A stretch of DNA of 64,000 bases from Paenibacillus gyeongsangnamensis. GTDB lineage: Bacteria > Bacillota > Bacilli > Paenibacillales > NBRC-103111. Below, piece by piece: positions 8,862 through 16,879 of the stretch. Position numbers and translations under genes: made by a program. The stretch is taken from contig NZ_JAQAGZ010000024.1 of the NCBI RefSeq assembly GCF_027533625.1, forward strand, positions 1 through 64,000, written 5' to 3'. Below the pieces are notes generated by a model. The model saw only the letters and a program-made list of their open reading frames with translations. It did no database searches and was not told the DNA's origin. Every line of letters starts with the position of its first letter. Position 1 is the first letter of the stretch.

Positions 8862-10161
8862 TGACGAAAAACATGTCCGGGAAGCGATCAAGCTGCTGGT
8901 CTCGTGGGACGAGCATGGGATTGACGAGGTATTGGAGGCTCAGGACGGCCTGGATGCGATCCGGCTGATCGAGGAGAAGAAACCGGAGATCGTCTTCACC
9001 GACATGATGATGCCGCTGAAAAACGGAATGGAGCTGCTGATGTGGCTTCAGCAGCATGCTGCCCGCGCCAAAACGATTGTTATTAGCGGGCACGACGATT
9101 TCGAGCTCGTCCGGCATACGATGCAGCACGGCGGGCTGGATTATATCCTGAAGCCCATCGATGCGGATCAGCTGGAGGCCGCCGTGAAGAAGGCCGTCTC
9201 CTGCTGGAAGAAGGAAGAGGCGGAGCGGAAACGGCAGCAGGAGCAGAATATGGAGCGCAATCAATACAAGCCGGTCTACTGGGAGAAAATATGGTCCGAT
9301 TCCCTTACGGAGCCTTCCGGCCAATCCGCGCTGCGCAGCAGCCTGGATATCGGAGTCAGTCTGACGCAGCCGTTCCCCGGGGGACTGGCCGCAGCCTACG
9401 GCGAAGCGAAGACCGCGCTGCGGCGGCGCAATCTGCTCTCGAAGACCAAGGAAGTGCATGAATATACAGCGGAGCCCCCTCCGGCCAAGCTGCTGTCCTT
9501 CAGCGAATTTGCCGAAGGCATCCGTCTCGCCATCCGCAGCGGGAGCGAAGAGCAAATCCGCAAGCAGCTGGACGAATGGATCGCCTCCGTCCGCCGCCTC
9601 GACCGAATCAGCATCGAGCAGCTTGAGATGTGGTGGTATGAATATAACGCCTTCCGCAGCCGCTGGCTTGCCGAGCTGCCGGGCGAGCAGCCTTCGCCCG
9701 CCGCTGCCAAGGAAGGTCTCACCCCCTTCTCGGTGCCGCTGGACGAGCAAGGAACGCTGTCCATCGAATTATGGCGGGAGCAGCAGCTCCGGAGCCTGAC
9801 CGAGTTGTCGCGGCAGTTTCTCAGAAGGCAGCATCAAGACAGCAATGTTATCTATGAAATCGCGAAGCATATTCAGAATCATTATCATCAAGATATCACT
9901 TTACAAGAGATCGCCAGCCATTTTTACTTGAGCCGTGAATATATTTCCCGCAAATTCAAACAGGAATTCGAAGTCAATTTATCCGATTATATCAGCGGTA
10001 TCCGCATGGATAAAGCCAAGATGCTGCTTCTGAACCCCCACCTCCGGATCTCCCAGGTGGCCCAAATGGTAGGATACGAAGACGAGAAATATTTCAGCAA
10101 AGTGTTCAAGAAAATGGTCGGCCAATCTCCGAACGAATACCGGAAGGAGAACCAGCCATGA
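8842..10161 (+). CDS. YesN-type response regulator with AraC DNA-binding domain
   Basis: 439 residues: receiver domain (VDDEKHVREA, phosphoacceptor in FTDMMMPLKNG, LKPI lysine motif), a middle region of unknown fold, and two C-terminal AraC HTH motifs (ITLQEIASHFYLSREYISRKFK and QVAQMVGYEDEKYFSKVFKK). It starts with TTG after AGGAGGTAACTCAA inside the end of the kinase gene, and the next gene overlaps its stop by 4 bp. The likely target is the divergent sugar permease operon. Confidence 0.93.
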   Translation: MKAIIVDDEKHVREAIKLLVSWDEHGIDEVLEAQDGLDAIRLIEEKKPEIVFTDMMMPLKNGMELLMWLQQHAARAKTIVISGHDDFELVRHTMQHGGLDYILKPIDADQLEAAVKKAVSCWKKEEAERKRQQEQNMERNQYKPVYWEKIWSDSLTEPSGQSALRSSLDIGVSLTQPFPGGLAAAYGEAKTALRRRNLLSKTKEVHEYTAEPPPAKLLSFSEFAEGIRLAIRSGSEEQIRKQLDEWIASVRRLDRISIEQLEMWWYEYNAFRSRWLAELPGEQPSPAAAKEGLTPFSVPLDEQGTLSIELWREQQLRSLTELSRQFLRRQHQDSNVIYEIAKHIQNHYHQDITLQEIASHFYLSREYISRKFKQEFEVNLSDYISGIRMDKAKMLLLNPHLRISQVAQMVGYEDEKYFSKVFKKMVGQSPNEYRKENQP

Positions 10162-10598
10162 ATCAATTACCTATCGAGCCGGCCGCGGAACAGCCCTTCA
10201 CGCGAACCGGCAAAGTCAAGAAAGAACAAGAGCATCCAAGAACCTATCTTTATCTGTTCCTCGCCTGGGCTCTCTTGATCGGTCTCGGCGTCTGGGGAGC
10301 GAAGGCCTATACGGACCATCTGCGGCACCAGATCGCCAGCGAGATTGCGAAGCAAACCGAAGATCAGCTGGCTGCCGTGCAGGAGGATTACAAGAAGCAG
10401 GTGACCCAGCTGAAAGACAGCGTCACCGCCGATATGTCGAAGATGCAGGCCAAGATCGATTCGGTGAACGAGCTTCTCGCTTTCACGAAGGATAGCGCCA
10501 ACAGCAAGACCGACAACAGCAATCAGCTGTATACGCAGCTGGCCGACGTCAAGAAGAAGCTGGACGATCTGAAGAAAAATCTGGATGCACTGCAATAA
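10158..10598 (+). CDS. Single-pass membrane protein with coiled coil
   Basis: 146 residues: polar basic N-terminus, one transmembrane helix (about residues 30-48, YLYLFLAWALLIGLGVWGAK), then a long heptad-rich stretch to the C-terminus, likely extracytoplasmic. It is translationally coupled (ATGA) to the YesN-type gene and 18 bp upstream of a phosphodiester glycosidase gene. I recognise no family. It may anchor or scaffold an envelope complex with that neighbour; this is inference. Confidence 0.7.
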   Translation: MNQLPIEPAAEQPFTRTGKVKKEQEHPRTYLYLFLAWALLIGLGVWGAKAYTDHLRHQIASEIAKQTEDQLAAVQEDYKKQVTQLKDSVTADMSKMQAKIDSVNELLAFTKDSANSKTDNSNQLYTQLADVKKKLDDLKKNLDALQ

Positions 10599-10616
10599 GG
10601 CGGGTGAATCAACGAA

Positions 10617-11693
10617 ATGAATGCGATACAAGGCATTAACCGGACCATGCTGCTGGCCATGGCCCCTTTCCTCGGACTTATGCTGTTTCTGTTCTTCTCG
10701 CAATTATCCGTGCCTCTGCCCCAGCCGCAGCCTAAGTCCTCTTCCACATCGGGCTTCGCGATCGATTTGCAGTCGGTACTGACGAAGCTCGACCGGATGA
10801 ACACAGACGCCGTACAGACACGCAGCACAATCGAGAAATATTACGAGCTGTACGCGAAGAGCTCGGCCGATTCGGCGGTTATGGTGCAAACGGCTGACGC
10901 CGCATCGAAGCGGCCGGCCGCCGTGTTCGACTCCCGCATTAGCGCCAAGCTCGGCGGCAAGCCCTCCCGCAGCTCCAATTCTTCCAATGTCGATCTGAAG
11001 CTGTTCACCTTTAACGAAACCAATTATCAGGGCTATGCGCTGAAGGTGGACCTGCGTACGGAGAAGGGCATGGCGATGGTGCTCGGGAACGACAAAGTCG
11101 GCGGCAGCGAGACGACGCTAAGCGCGGCCCGCCGCTACGGCGCGATAGCCGGAGTGAACGCGGGCGGCTTCGCCGACGACAGCAAGACGGGCAAACGGTT
11201 CCCGCTCAGCACGACGGTCATGAACGGGAAGTATGTCTACGGCTTCGAGCCGACCTTCGAGGACTTGACGTTCATCGGCATGAGCACGGACCGCAAGCTG
11301 ATCGGCGGCAAGTTTTCCCGCCAGGAGGATCTCGACAAGCTGAAGCCGGCTTACGGCGCCACCTTCGTCCCGGTTCTGCTGCAGAACGGCAAGAAGCAGC
11401 CGATTCCGCCCCAGTGGCTGAATTCGCCGGCCCGCGCCCCAAGGACGGTGGTCGGTAATTTCAAGAACGACCAGCTGCTGTTTATGGTAACGGACGGATT
11501 CGATGAACGCGGCAATTCGGGTGCCACGCTCTCCGAACTGCAGGATAAGCTGCTGGCGCTGGGCGTCAAGGACGCCTACAATCTGGATGGAGGCGGCTCC
11601 TCGACGCTGATCTTCGACGGGCAGGTCATCAACCGTCCGTCCGATAACGGCCGCCTGCGTCCGCTCGCTACGCATTTCTTGTTTTTCAAGTAA
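10617..11693 (+). CDS. Phosphodiester glycosidase family protein (NAGPA domain)
   Basis: 358 residues with an N-terminal membrane anchor (about residues 8-27), a low-complexity linker and a C-terminal domain of the type found in the lysosomal uncovering enzyme. Seen motifs are AIAGVNAGGFADD and AYNLDGGGSSTLIFDG near the end, which hold the conserved Gly/Asp residues. In bacteria these domains act on sugar phosphodiesters of the envelope or EPS. It is the last gene of the yesMN-like operon. The actual substrate is unknown. Confidence 0.85.
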   Translation: MNAIQGINRTMLLAMAPFLGLMLFLFFSQLSVPLPQPQPKSSSTSGFAIDLQSVLTKLDRMNTDAVQTRSTIEKYYELYAKSSADSAVMVQTADAASKRPAAVFDSRISAKLGGKPSRSSNSSNVDLKLFTFNETNYQGYALKVDLRTEKGMAMVLGNDKVGGSETTLSAARRYGAIAGVNAGGFADDSKTGKRFPLSTTVMNGKYVYGFEPTFEDLTFIGMSTDRKLIGGKFSRQEDLDKLKPAYGATFVPVLLQNGKKQPIPPQWLNSPARAPRTVVGNFKNDQLLFMVTDGFDERGNSGATLSELQDKLLALGVKDAYNLDGGGSSTLIFDGQVINRPSDNGRLRPLATHFLFFK

Positions 11694-11713
11694 AAAGTTC
11701 ACATATTTATAAG

Positions 11714-11742
11714 TTTTCAAATGTTTTCCCGTTGGTTATAAT
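11714..11742 (+). promoter_or_regulatory. Sigma-A-type promoter of a small membrane protein gene
   Basis: TTTTCA (11714-11719), 17 bp, TATAAT (11737-11742), followed 22 bp later by the start of a 32-residue ORF with an AGGAGGTG site. Confidence 0.6.
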
Positions 11743-11763
11743 AAGGGGCAGGAGGTGCAGCCG

Positions 11764-11862
11764 ATGTCAGCCACTTTTTGGATCACAATTGTCGTTTTCC
11801 TTATGTTCATCACAGCGATGCTTACCGCTGCTTACAACGAAGACCAGACCAAGGGTCTGTAA
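11764..11862 (+). CDS. 32-residue small membrane protein
   Basis: An ATG 7 nt after AGGAGGTG opens a peptide with one hydrophobic helix (FWITIVVFLMFITAMLTAA) and a short polar tail (YNEDQTKGL). It has its own promoter and a terminator just downstream, so it is a compact complete transcription unit. I do not recognise the family. The strong ribosome site and isolated unit make it more convincing than most small ORFs here. Confidence 0.6.
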   Translation: MSATFWITIVVFLMFITAMLTAAYNEDQTKGL

Positions 11863-11877
11863 TAGGCTACTCCTTAT

Positions 11878-11915
11878 AAGGATCGGTTTGCCCCAGGCGA
11901 ACCGGTCCTTATTGT
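11878..11915 (+). terminator. Terminator of the small membrane protein gene
   Basis: AAGGATCGGTT pairs with AACCGGTCCTT (one bulge) around GCCCCAGGCG, followed by ATTGTGTTT. Confidence 0.7.
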
Positions 11916-11952
11916 GTTTGACTCCGCCGAGCAACAAAGAGGGAGATGAAAA

Positions 11953-12000
11953 AAACATCACGGCAGCTTTCCTAAGCTGCATTCGTGATGTTTATTTTTT
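11953..12000. terminator. Bidirectional terminator before the abrB-like gene
   Basis: AACATCACG pairs with CGTGATGTT, with an inner GCAGCTT/AAGCTGC stem. It is flanked by an A-run on the left and a T-run on the right, so it works for the leftward abrB-like transcript and for rightward transcripts. Confidence 0.85.
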
Positions 12001-12006
12001 CCGGGG

Positions 12007-12261
12007 CTATTTGGTTTCTTTCAGGACGTTCATCTCAGTAAGGCATTCGGCGCAAATATGCCGCTCCTTAAATTCGCTGACCTGCTCCATTGAACTGCAG
12101 AAGACGCAGCGCGGGCGGTATCTTTCCAAAATAATGTGATCGCCGCTCACCAAGATCTCGACAGGATCGCCCTCATTCATTTGATATCGTTTACGAAGCG
12201 ATTTCGGAAGAACAATTCTTCCGAGCTGGTCCACTTTTCTGACAACTCCCGCCGGCTTCAT
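12007..12261 (-). CDS. AbrB/Abh-like transition-state regulator with a CxxC pair
   Basis: 84 residues. The N-terminal swapped-hairpin AbrB DNA-binding domain (MKPAGVVRKVDQLGRIVLP, then LRKRYQMNEGDPVEIL) closely follows Bacillus AbrB. The C-terminal part differs: it holds CVFC and CAEC about 20 residues apart, which could bind zinc. I chose the ATG at 12261, 7 nt after GAGGTGA; a TTG lies two codons upstream. AbrB proteins repress stationary-phase and biofilm genes, so a role in EPS control is plausible but not shown. Confidence 0.85.
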   Translation of the reverse strand: MKPAGVVRKVDQLGRIVLPKSLRKRYQMNEGDPVEILVSGDHIILERYRPRCVFCSSMEQVSEFKERHICAECLTEMNVLKETK

Positions 12262-12460
12262 TATCAATTCACCTCACCTTTCACATACGTTCCCTATGTT
12301 TCAATATAGAGTTCGACGCAGATGTGAAAAATCCTTCCTTATTCCGTTAGTTTTTCTCTGCAATTTCATGAGAGAACCGGCTCCCGATCCGGCGGATTTC
12401 GGAGGATATGAGGATTAATACCCTGATTCGGTTACACTGAAACCTTACCGGAGCATTTTA

Positions 12461-12925
12461 TTATGAGAGTCCGCGAAAGCCTGTCTGTCTTAGTCCTTCG
12501 TATAAGATGATCGCCGCGCTGTTGGACAGATTGAGCGAGCGTACGGCATCGGTCATCGGCATTTTCATAAGCTGTCCCGGATGCGCTTCTAATATGTCCG
12601 AAGGCAGCCCTTTCGTTTCTTTCCCGAATACCAGGAAATTGCCATCTTGAAATGTAAATTCTGTGTAAAGCTTATCCGCCTTCGTTGTCGCAAAAAAGAA
12701 GCGGCCATCCGGATACCGGTCCTTCACTTCCTGGAACGAATCGTGATATTCGAGTTTGACCGAATGCCAGTAATCAAGCCCGGCCCGCTTCAGCGTACGG
12801 TCGTCCGTATCGAAGCCAAGCGGCCTTACCAGGTGCAGCCACGTTCCCGTCGCGGCGCACGTCCGCGAAATGTTGCCGGTATTCGCCGGAATCTCCGGCT
12901 CCACAAGTACAATGTGAAATGCCAA
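12461..12925 (-). CDS. trmL: tRNA (cytidine(34)-2'-O)-methyltransferase
   Basis: 154-residue SPOUT-class enzyme that 2'-O-methylates the wobble base of leucine tRNAs using S-adenosylmethionine. The trefoil-knot motifs are visible: NTGNISRTCAATGTWLHLVRPLGF near the N-terminus, FGKETKGLPSDIL, and MPMTDAVRSLNLSNSAAI at the C-terminus. The start is TTG, 7 nt after AAGGATG. It appears monocistronic. Confidence 0.93.
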   Translation of the reverse strand: MAFHIVLVEPEIPANTGNISRTCAATGTWLHLVRPLGFDTDDRTLKRAGLDYWHSVKLEYHDSFQEVKDRYPDGRFFFATTKADKLYTEFTFQDGNFLVFGKETKGLPSDILEAHPGQLMKMPMTDAVRSLNLSNSAAIILYEGLRQTGFRGLS

Positions 12926-13043
12926 TGTCCCTCATCCTTATATACAAATTTAACACTCGGTTTACCTTTCATTAATATCCGGTTGATAGTCGTCTGAGAT
13001 AATAGAATCATTACAGCGCTTACTCAAAAGGAGATTCCCCGAC

Positions 13044-13760
13044 ATGATGAAGAAGAAAATTCTTGTCGTTGATGACGAACCTTCCATTTCCATGCTCATA
13101 GAATTTAACCTAAAGCTAGTCGGTTTTGAAGTGCAATGCGTGTATGACGGCGAGGCCGTATTCCAGTCGATTCAGCATTTCCGTCCCGACCTGATCGTTC
13201 TCGACCTGATGCTGCCGAAGATGGACGGCATCCAGGTGTGCCGCAAGCTCCGCTCGCAGAATAATCTGGTGCCGATCATTATGCTGACTGCGATGCAAGA
13301 TTTGACCGACAAGATCGCAGGACTGGATAACGGTGCGGACGATTACATGACGAAGCCGTTCAGCCCGCAGGAGCTCATCTCCCGCATCCAAGCGATTCTG
13401 CGCCGCATTCAGACGCTGCCGTCCACGGCGGAGCAATCGCCGATTCAGATCGGCCAAATCGCCATACAACCGGATCAGCGGGAAGTAGCCGTTAAAGGGC
13501 AGCCGATTGAGCTGACGCCGAAAGAATTCGATCTGCTGCTGTTCCTTTGCAAGCACCGCGGCAAAGTGCTGAGCCGCCAGCAGCTGCTGCACGGCGTATG
13601 GGACTATCACTTCCTCGGCGATACACGGATCGTTGACGTGCATATCAGCCACCTGCGCGATAAGATCGAAGTCAACGCGCGCAATCCTGAATATATTGTA
13701 ACCATCCGCAACGTCGGCTACAAGCTGACCGAGCCGGCTATCAAAGAATCGCTTGCCTAA
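13044..13760 (+). CDS. Orphan OmpR-family response regulator
   Basis: 238 residues: receiver domain with VDDEPSIS, phosphoacceptor LDLMLPKMDG and TKPFSPQEL, then a winged-helix domain (PIELTPKEFDLLLFLCKHRGKVLSRQQLL ... RIVDVHISHLRDKIE). Two adjacent ATG codons follow GGAG. No histidine kinase gene is adjacent, and a terminator follows, so the partner kinase is unlinked. It resembles PhoB/YycF-type regulators in length; the target is unknown. Confidence 0.9.
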   Translation: MMKKKILVVDDEPSISMLIEFNLKLVGFEVQCVYDGEAVFQSIQHFRPDLIVLDLMLPKMDGIQVCRKLRSQNNLVPIIMLTAMQDLTDKIAGLDNGADDYMTKPFSPQELISRIQAILRRIQTLPSTAEQSPIQIGQIAIQPDQREVAVKGQPIELTPKEFDLLLFLCKHRGKVLSRQQLLHGVWDYHFLGDTRIVDVHISHLRDKIEVNARNPEYIVTIRNVGYKLTEPAIKESLA

Positions 13761-13792
13761 GCTGCGTTCGTTTTTCCCGCCTTACCCGATAG

Positions 13793-13832
13793 AAGAGGAG
13801 TGCTGCTGCCTTGCGCCGGTGCTCCTCTTTTT
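13793..13832 (+). terminator. Terminator of the orphan response regulator gene
   Basis: AAGAGGAG (13793-13800) pairs with CTCCTCTT (13822-13829), followed by TTT. The loop is 21 nt with possible inner pairing. Confidence 0.6.
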
Positions 13833-13856
13833 GGCGCCGGTATCGGTTTGGAATTG

Positions 13857-13896
13857 AAAAGAGCCCCCGCAGCGGAAATCCGCCGCAGGAGCCGTC
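13857..13896 (-). terminator. Terminator of serC
   Basis: On the minus strand GGCTCCTGCGGCGG pairs imperfectly with CCGCTGCGGGGGCTC around ATTT, and is followed by TTTTC. It lies 17 bp past the serC stop. Confidence 0.75.
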
Positions 13897-13912
13897 CATT
13901 CAGGGCAAATCG

Positions 13913-15001
13913 TTAGCTATTGCGCTTCTGGAAATCCGCCATGAATTCCGCCAGCGCCTTGCACGCTTCATAGGGCACGGCGTTGTAAGTCGAAGCGCGC
14001 AGACCGCCTACGCTGCGGTGTCCCTTCAGGCCTACGAAGCCGTTCGCTTCGGATTCCTTCACGAATTTCTTCTCGAGCTCCTCGTCCTTCATGCGGAACG
14101 TGATGTTCATAATGGAGCGGTAAGCTGGATCGACTACGCCGGAGTAGAAGCCGCCGCTGCCGTCGATCGCTTGATAGATCAGGTCCGCTTTCTCGCGGTT
14201 CCGTCGCTCCATGGCCTCCAGTCCCCCGTTTTCCTTAATCCACTTCAGCACCAGGTTAACCATGTAAACCGAATATACCGGAGGTGTGTTATATAGCGAA
14301 TTGTTCTTGGCGTGAATCTCGTACTTCAGCATGGTCGGAATGTTCTTGGGAAGGTCTTCGAGCATATCCTCCCGCAGAATGACGACCGTTACGCCGGATG
14401 GGCCGAGGTTCTTCTGCGCGCCTGCATAGATCATCGCGAATTTGGAAATATCTACAGGACGGGACAAGATATCGCTGGACATATCGACGATGAGCGGTAC
14501 GCTGCCGGTATCCGGGTATTGCTGATACTGGGAGCCTTCAATGGTTTCGTTCGAGGTAATATGAAGGTAAGCGGTGTTCTCGCCGAGTTGAAGCCCGCTC
14601 AGGTCGGGAATCTTCGTGAACTTGTCCGCCTCGGAGCTCGCCACAACCGCGGTTTCGCCGAACAGCTTCGCTTCCTTGAGCGCCTTGTCCGCCCAAGAGC
14701 CGGTATGAACGTAAGCGGCCGTCTTGCCGGCTTTCAGGAAGTTCATTGGAATCATTGCGAATTGCGTGCTTCCGCCGCCCTGCAGGAACAGCACCTTGTA
14801 GCCGTCAGGGATGCCGAACAATTCCTTCATCAAGCTCTGCGTTTCTTCGTTCAACTGCTCGTACTGGGAGCTGCGGTGGGAAATTTCCATGATGGACATG
14901 CCGATTCCCTGATACTCAACCAATTGCTCCTGTGCTTTCTGAAGCACTTCCAAAGGAAGCGCAGCCGGTCCCGCGTTAAAATTGTAAGCGCGCTTAGCCA
15001 C
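13913..15001 (-). CDS. serC: Phosphoserine aminotransferase
   Basis: 362-residue class V PLP aminotransferase converting 3-phosphohydroxypyruvate and glutamate to phosphoserine (serine pathway; also vitamin B6). Motifs: YNFNAGPAALPLEVL at the start, FLQGGGSTQFAMIPMN (phosphate binding), and YAGAQKNLGPSGVTVVI with the PLP lysine. I place the start at the GTG 8 nt after AAGGTG, three codons into the longest frame. Monocistronic. Confidence 0.96.
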   Translation of the reverse strand: MAKRAYNFNAGPAALPLEVLQKAQEQLVEYQGIGMSIMEISHRSSQYEQLNEETQSLMKELFGIPDGYKVLFLQGGGSTQFAMIPMNFLKAGKTAAYVHTGSWADKALKEAKLFGETAVVASSEADKFTKIPDLSGLQLGENTAYLHITSNETIEGSQYQQYPDTGSVPLIVDMSSDILSRPVDISKFAMIYAGAQKNLGPSGVTVVILREDMLEDLPKNIPTMLKYEIHAKNNSLYNTPPVYSVYMVNLVLKWIKENGGLEAMERRNREKADLIYQAIDGSGGFYSGVVDPAYRSIMNITFRMKDEELEKKFVKESEANGFVGLKGHRSVGGLRASTYNAVPYEACKALAEFMADFQKRNS

Positions 15002-15079
15002 TGATCTCACACCTTCGCTTTTTCATTAGGATATGGTTATGATAGCAAAGTTGGACACGCTTCATCAAGTGTACGTTTC

Positions 15080-15718
15080 ATGACAATCGAGGGAGGTATG
15101 GACCGCTTGGAGCCGAAGCAGCGGCTGTTTGTTGCGGTGTCTTTGCCGCAGGAGATCAAGACGTTCGTAAACGAATGGATGGAGGAGCTGAAGACGGAGC
15201 TCCCTTTTCAAAAATGGATGCATCCGGAGGATTTGCATGTGACCGTGAAATTTCTCGGGGAAACGGAAACGGAGAATTTGGCCCTCATTCGCCAGGCGCT
15301 CCTGCCAGCGGCTGCAGCTGCGCCAGCTCTGAGACTAAAGCTGACGTCGCTCGGGATCTTCGGGAAACCGGCGCTTCCAAGCTTGCTATGGGCCGGAATT
15401 GCCGGAGATACCGAGGAATTGACCACACTTCAAAGCCGGGTCGAGGACGCGATGGAGCCGCTCGGCTTCGCCAAGGAGGATCGGGCTTACAAGCCGCACC
15501 TGACGCTTGCCCGAAGAGGCTGCGGCTCTTCGGGCCGGCAGTACGGTGAGCTGAATCGGCTTAAGCCCCATGACGGCTTCCAGCCGGAATGGGCCGCGAA
15601 CGCTTTGACCGTGTATCGGAGCCGCTTAAACCACAGGCCCATGTACGATCTGCTCATGACGATTCCGTTCCATGAATTGAAGAATGCAACTGCCCGGGAG
15701 TTGGAAGAACTGAATTAA
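15080..15718 (+). CDS. thpR: RNA 2',3'-cyclic phosphodiesterase
   Basis: Two-histidine (2H) phosphoesterase of the LigT/ThpR family with the two HxTx motifs HVTVKFLG (near residue 54) and HLTLARRG (near residue 138). The family opens 2',3'-cyclic phosphates on RNA ends. The start is uncertain: ATG at 15080 has no ribosome site, while an ATG at 15098 and a TTG at 15107 follow GGGAGG. The stop overlaps the convergent small gene. Confidence 0.9.
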   Translation: MTIEGGMDRLEPKQRLFVAVSLPQEIKTFVNEWMEELKTELPFQKWMHPEDLHVTVKFLGETETENLALIRQALLPAAAAAPALRLKLTSLGIFGKPALPSLLWAGIAGDTEELTTLQSRVEDAMEPLGFAKEDRAYKPHLTLARRGCGSSGRQYGELNRLKPHDGFQPEWAANALTVYRSRLNHRPMYDLLMTIPFHELKNATARELEELN

Positions 15719-15915
15719 ACTTTGGAGGATTGCGGGGAGGCGGGTAGAGGCATCCCGTTACTCCAGTTTTCCGATGATGGGGTCCCGCTCTGAATATCGA
15801 GCTCCGGCTGGGGCCCTTTTTCCGCTTCAAGCGACATGAAAGCCAAAGCCTTGTCCGGATTGATCCCTAACTGACGGAGCGCATGCACAACATCTAAAGG
15901 TATGGTTTTCTCCAT
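15715..15915 (-). CDS. Small hypothetical protein, 66 residues
   Basis: The ATG follows AGAGAGAGGTAGCC. The first half reads like a folded helical segment (TIPLDVVHALRQLGINPDKALAFMSLEAEKG in part), the second half is proline- and serine-rich and probably disordered. It is convergent with thpR, overlapping its stop by 4 bp. I recognise no family. Confidence 0.55.
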   Translation of the reverse strand: MEKTIPLDVVHALRQLGINPDKALAFMSLEAEKGPQPELDIQSGTPSSENWSNGMPLPASPQSSKV

Positions 15916-16069
15916 GGCTACCTCTCTCTCGTCTCTTTTTCCGTGACCTGCTAATTCTTTTATCGGAAAATATGCAGCTTATAATAGTCATTAAACGGCA
16001 TTTGTTGAGACTATAAAGATTTTTTTAGACGGGCCGCTGTATACCCGTTCGAAGGAGAGGATTTCCTAT

Positions 16070-16417
16070 TTAACGAACGGCCGTGTGATCAAATGCGATA
16101 GCCTCGGTTGTCTTAAGCTGGGTGAGCATGCTTCGAAGCGAGTCTTTATTAATTCCGAGCGCGCTCAGCTCTTGAATAATTTGTACCCATTCCGTATCGA
16201 GAGGATCCGGCTTATCCGTTTGCTCCTGAAGGATGAGCGATTGTACGTTGACCCCCAGAACCGGAGCCAGCTTGCGAAGAAATTGGATCGAGGGGTTGGA
16301 CTGCAAATCTCTTTCAATGGAGCTGAGATACGACTTGGCTACCCCTGCCCTGGCGGCAAGCTCCGTTAAAGACATCCGTTTTTGCTGGCGAAGCCTTTGG
16401 ATTTGTGATCCGATCAT
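16070..16417 (-). CDS. sinR: SinR-like transcriptional repressor
   Basis: 115 residues with strong likeness to Bacillus SinR along its length: the N-terminal XRE HTH with GVAKSYLSSIERDLQSNPS, where the recognition helix is nearly the SinR one, and a C-terminal multimerisation region introduced by LDTEWVQIIQELSALG. I start at the ATG 8 nt after GGAGG (16417). SinR represses matrix (eps, tapA) genes and is blocked by SinI in Bacillus. No SinI-like gene is next to it here. A role in control of the EPS locus 20 kb away is likely but inferred. Confidence 0.88.
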   Translation of the reverse strand: MIGSQIQRLRQQKRMSLTELAARAGVAKSYLSSIERDLQSNPSIQFLRKLAPVLGVNVQSLILQEQTDKPDPLDTEWVQIIQELSALGINKDSLRSMLTQLKTTEAIAFDHTAVR

Positions 16418-16489
16418 GTGCATTTCCTCCTTATTTGTCAATGGGTTGAAAAATGTTAGCCGATTAGCCCCATATGTGCTGAAACTAAC

Positions 16490-16518
16490 TTCACAAACAA
16501 CGATACATAATGTATAAT
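16490..16518 (+). promoter_or_regulatory. Promoter with embedded GATAC operator, upstream copy
   Basis: TTCACA (16490-16495), 17 bp, TATAAT (16513-16518). The operator GATAC-ATAAT-GTATA (16502-16516) starts 6 bp after the -35 box and overlaps the -10 box. It is a near copy of the promoter 361 bp downstream. No convincing gene follows before that second promoter, so its product may be a leader or small RNA. Confidence 0.7.
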
Positions 16519-16850
16519 CTAGTAGAATAAATTACATTTTTCGACAGAATCTCAATCCGCGGCTTTTTACCTAGCGGACGGATAATCCAAGCCGCATGGA
16601 CTGCAGCTGGAAGTAGTTCTGTGAATTAGACGATGCTTTCATTCAGACGAATGATTAGAGTGGTGATTCGAAACCAAGACGAGACAGCAGTGCAGCGCGA
16701 AATTAGTGGAGAACTGTTCATTCATGTCGGGGCTTGTATACTAATTGTAGCATGGATTAGATACAAAACGTATCCCTAATTTTATAAATTTTTCTTTAGA
16801 GTAAGAAGCTGTTGATGTCCTGTCCGAACGCTGCCGCTGACGAACTGTCC
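16519..16850 (+). other. Intergenic stretch between tandem promoters
   Basis: 332 bp with no recognised gene. It contains a 42-codon ORF (16651-16779) without a ribosome site, encoding a hydrophobic C-terminal half, and the operator at 16760-16774. It could be a non-coding transcript from the 16490 promoter or a long 5' leader. Confidence 0.35.
16760..16774. promoter_or_regulatory. GATAC operator with perfect arms
   Basis: GATAC-AAAAC-GTATC, about 90 bp before the second copy of the promoter. Together with the sites at 16502 and 16863 it gives three operators upstream of the Xre gene, the pattern expected for autoregulation. Confidence 0.75.
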
Positions 16851-16879
16851 TTCACAAATACCGATACATATTGTATAAT
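16851..16879 (+). promoter_or_regulatory. Promoter with embedded GATAC operator, before the Xre gene
   Basis: TTCACA (16851-16856), 17 bp, TATAAT (16874-16879), with GATAC-ATATT-GTATA (16863-16877) in the spacer, 6 bp after the -35 box. It lies about 150 bp upstream of the Xre start. Confidence 0.8.

Noticed and set aside
16651-16779. 42-codon ORF between the tandem promoters
   Set aside because: No ribosome binding site and its end overlaps an operator; kept only as a possibility within the intergenic entry.
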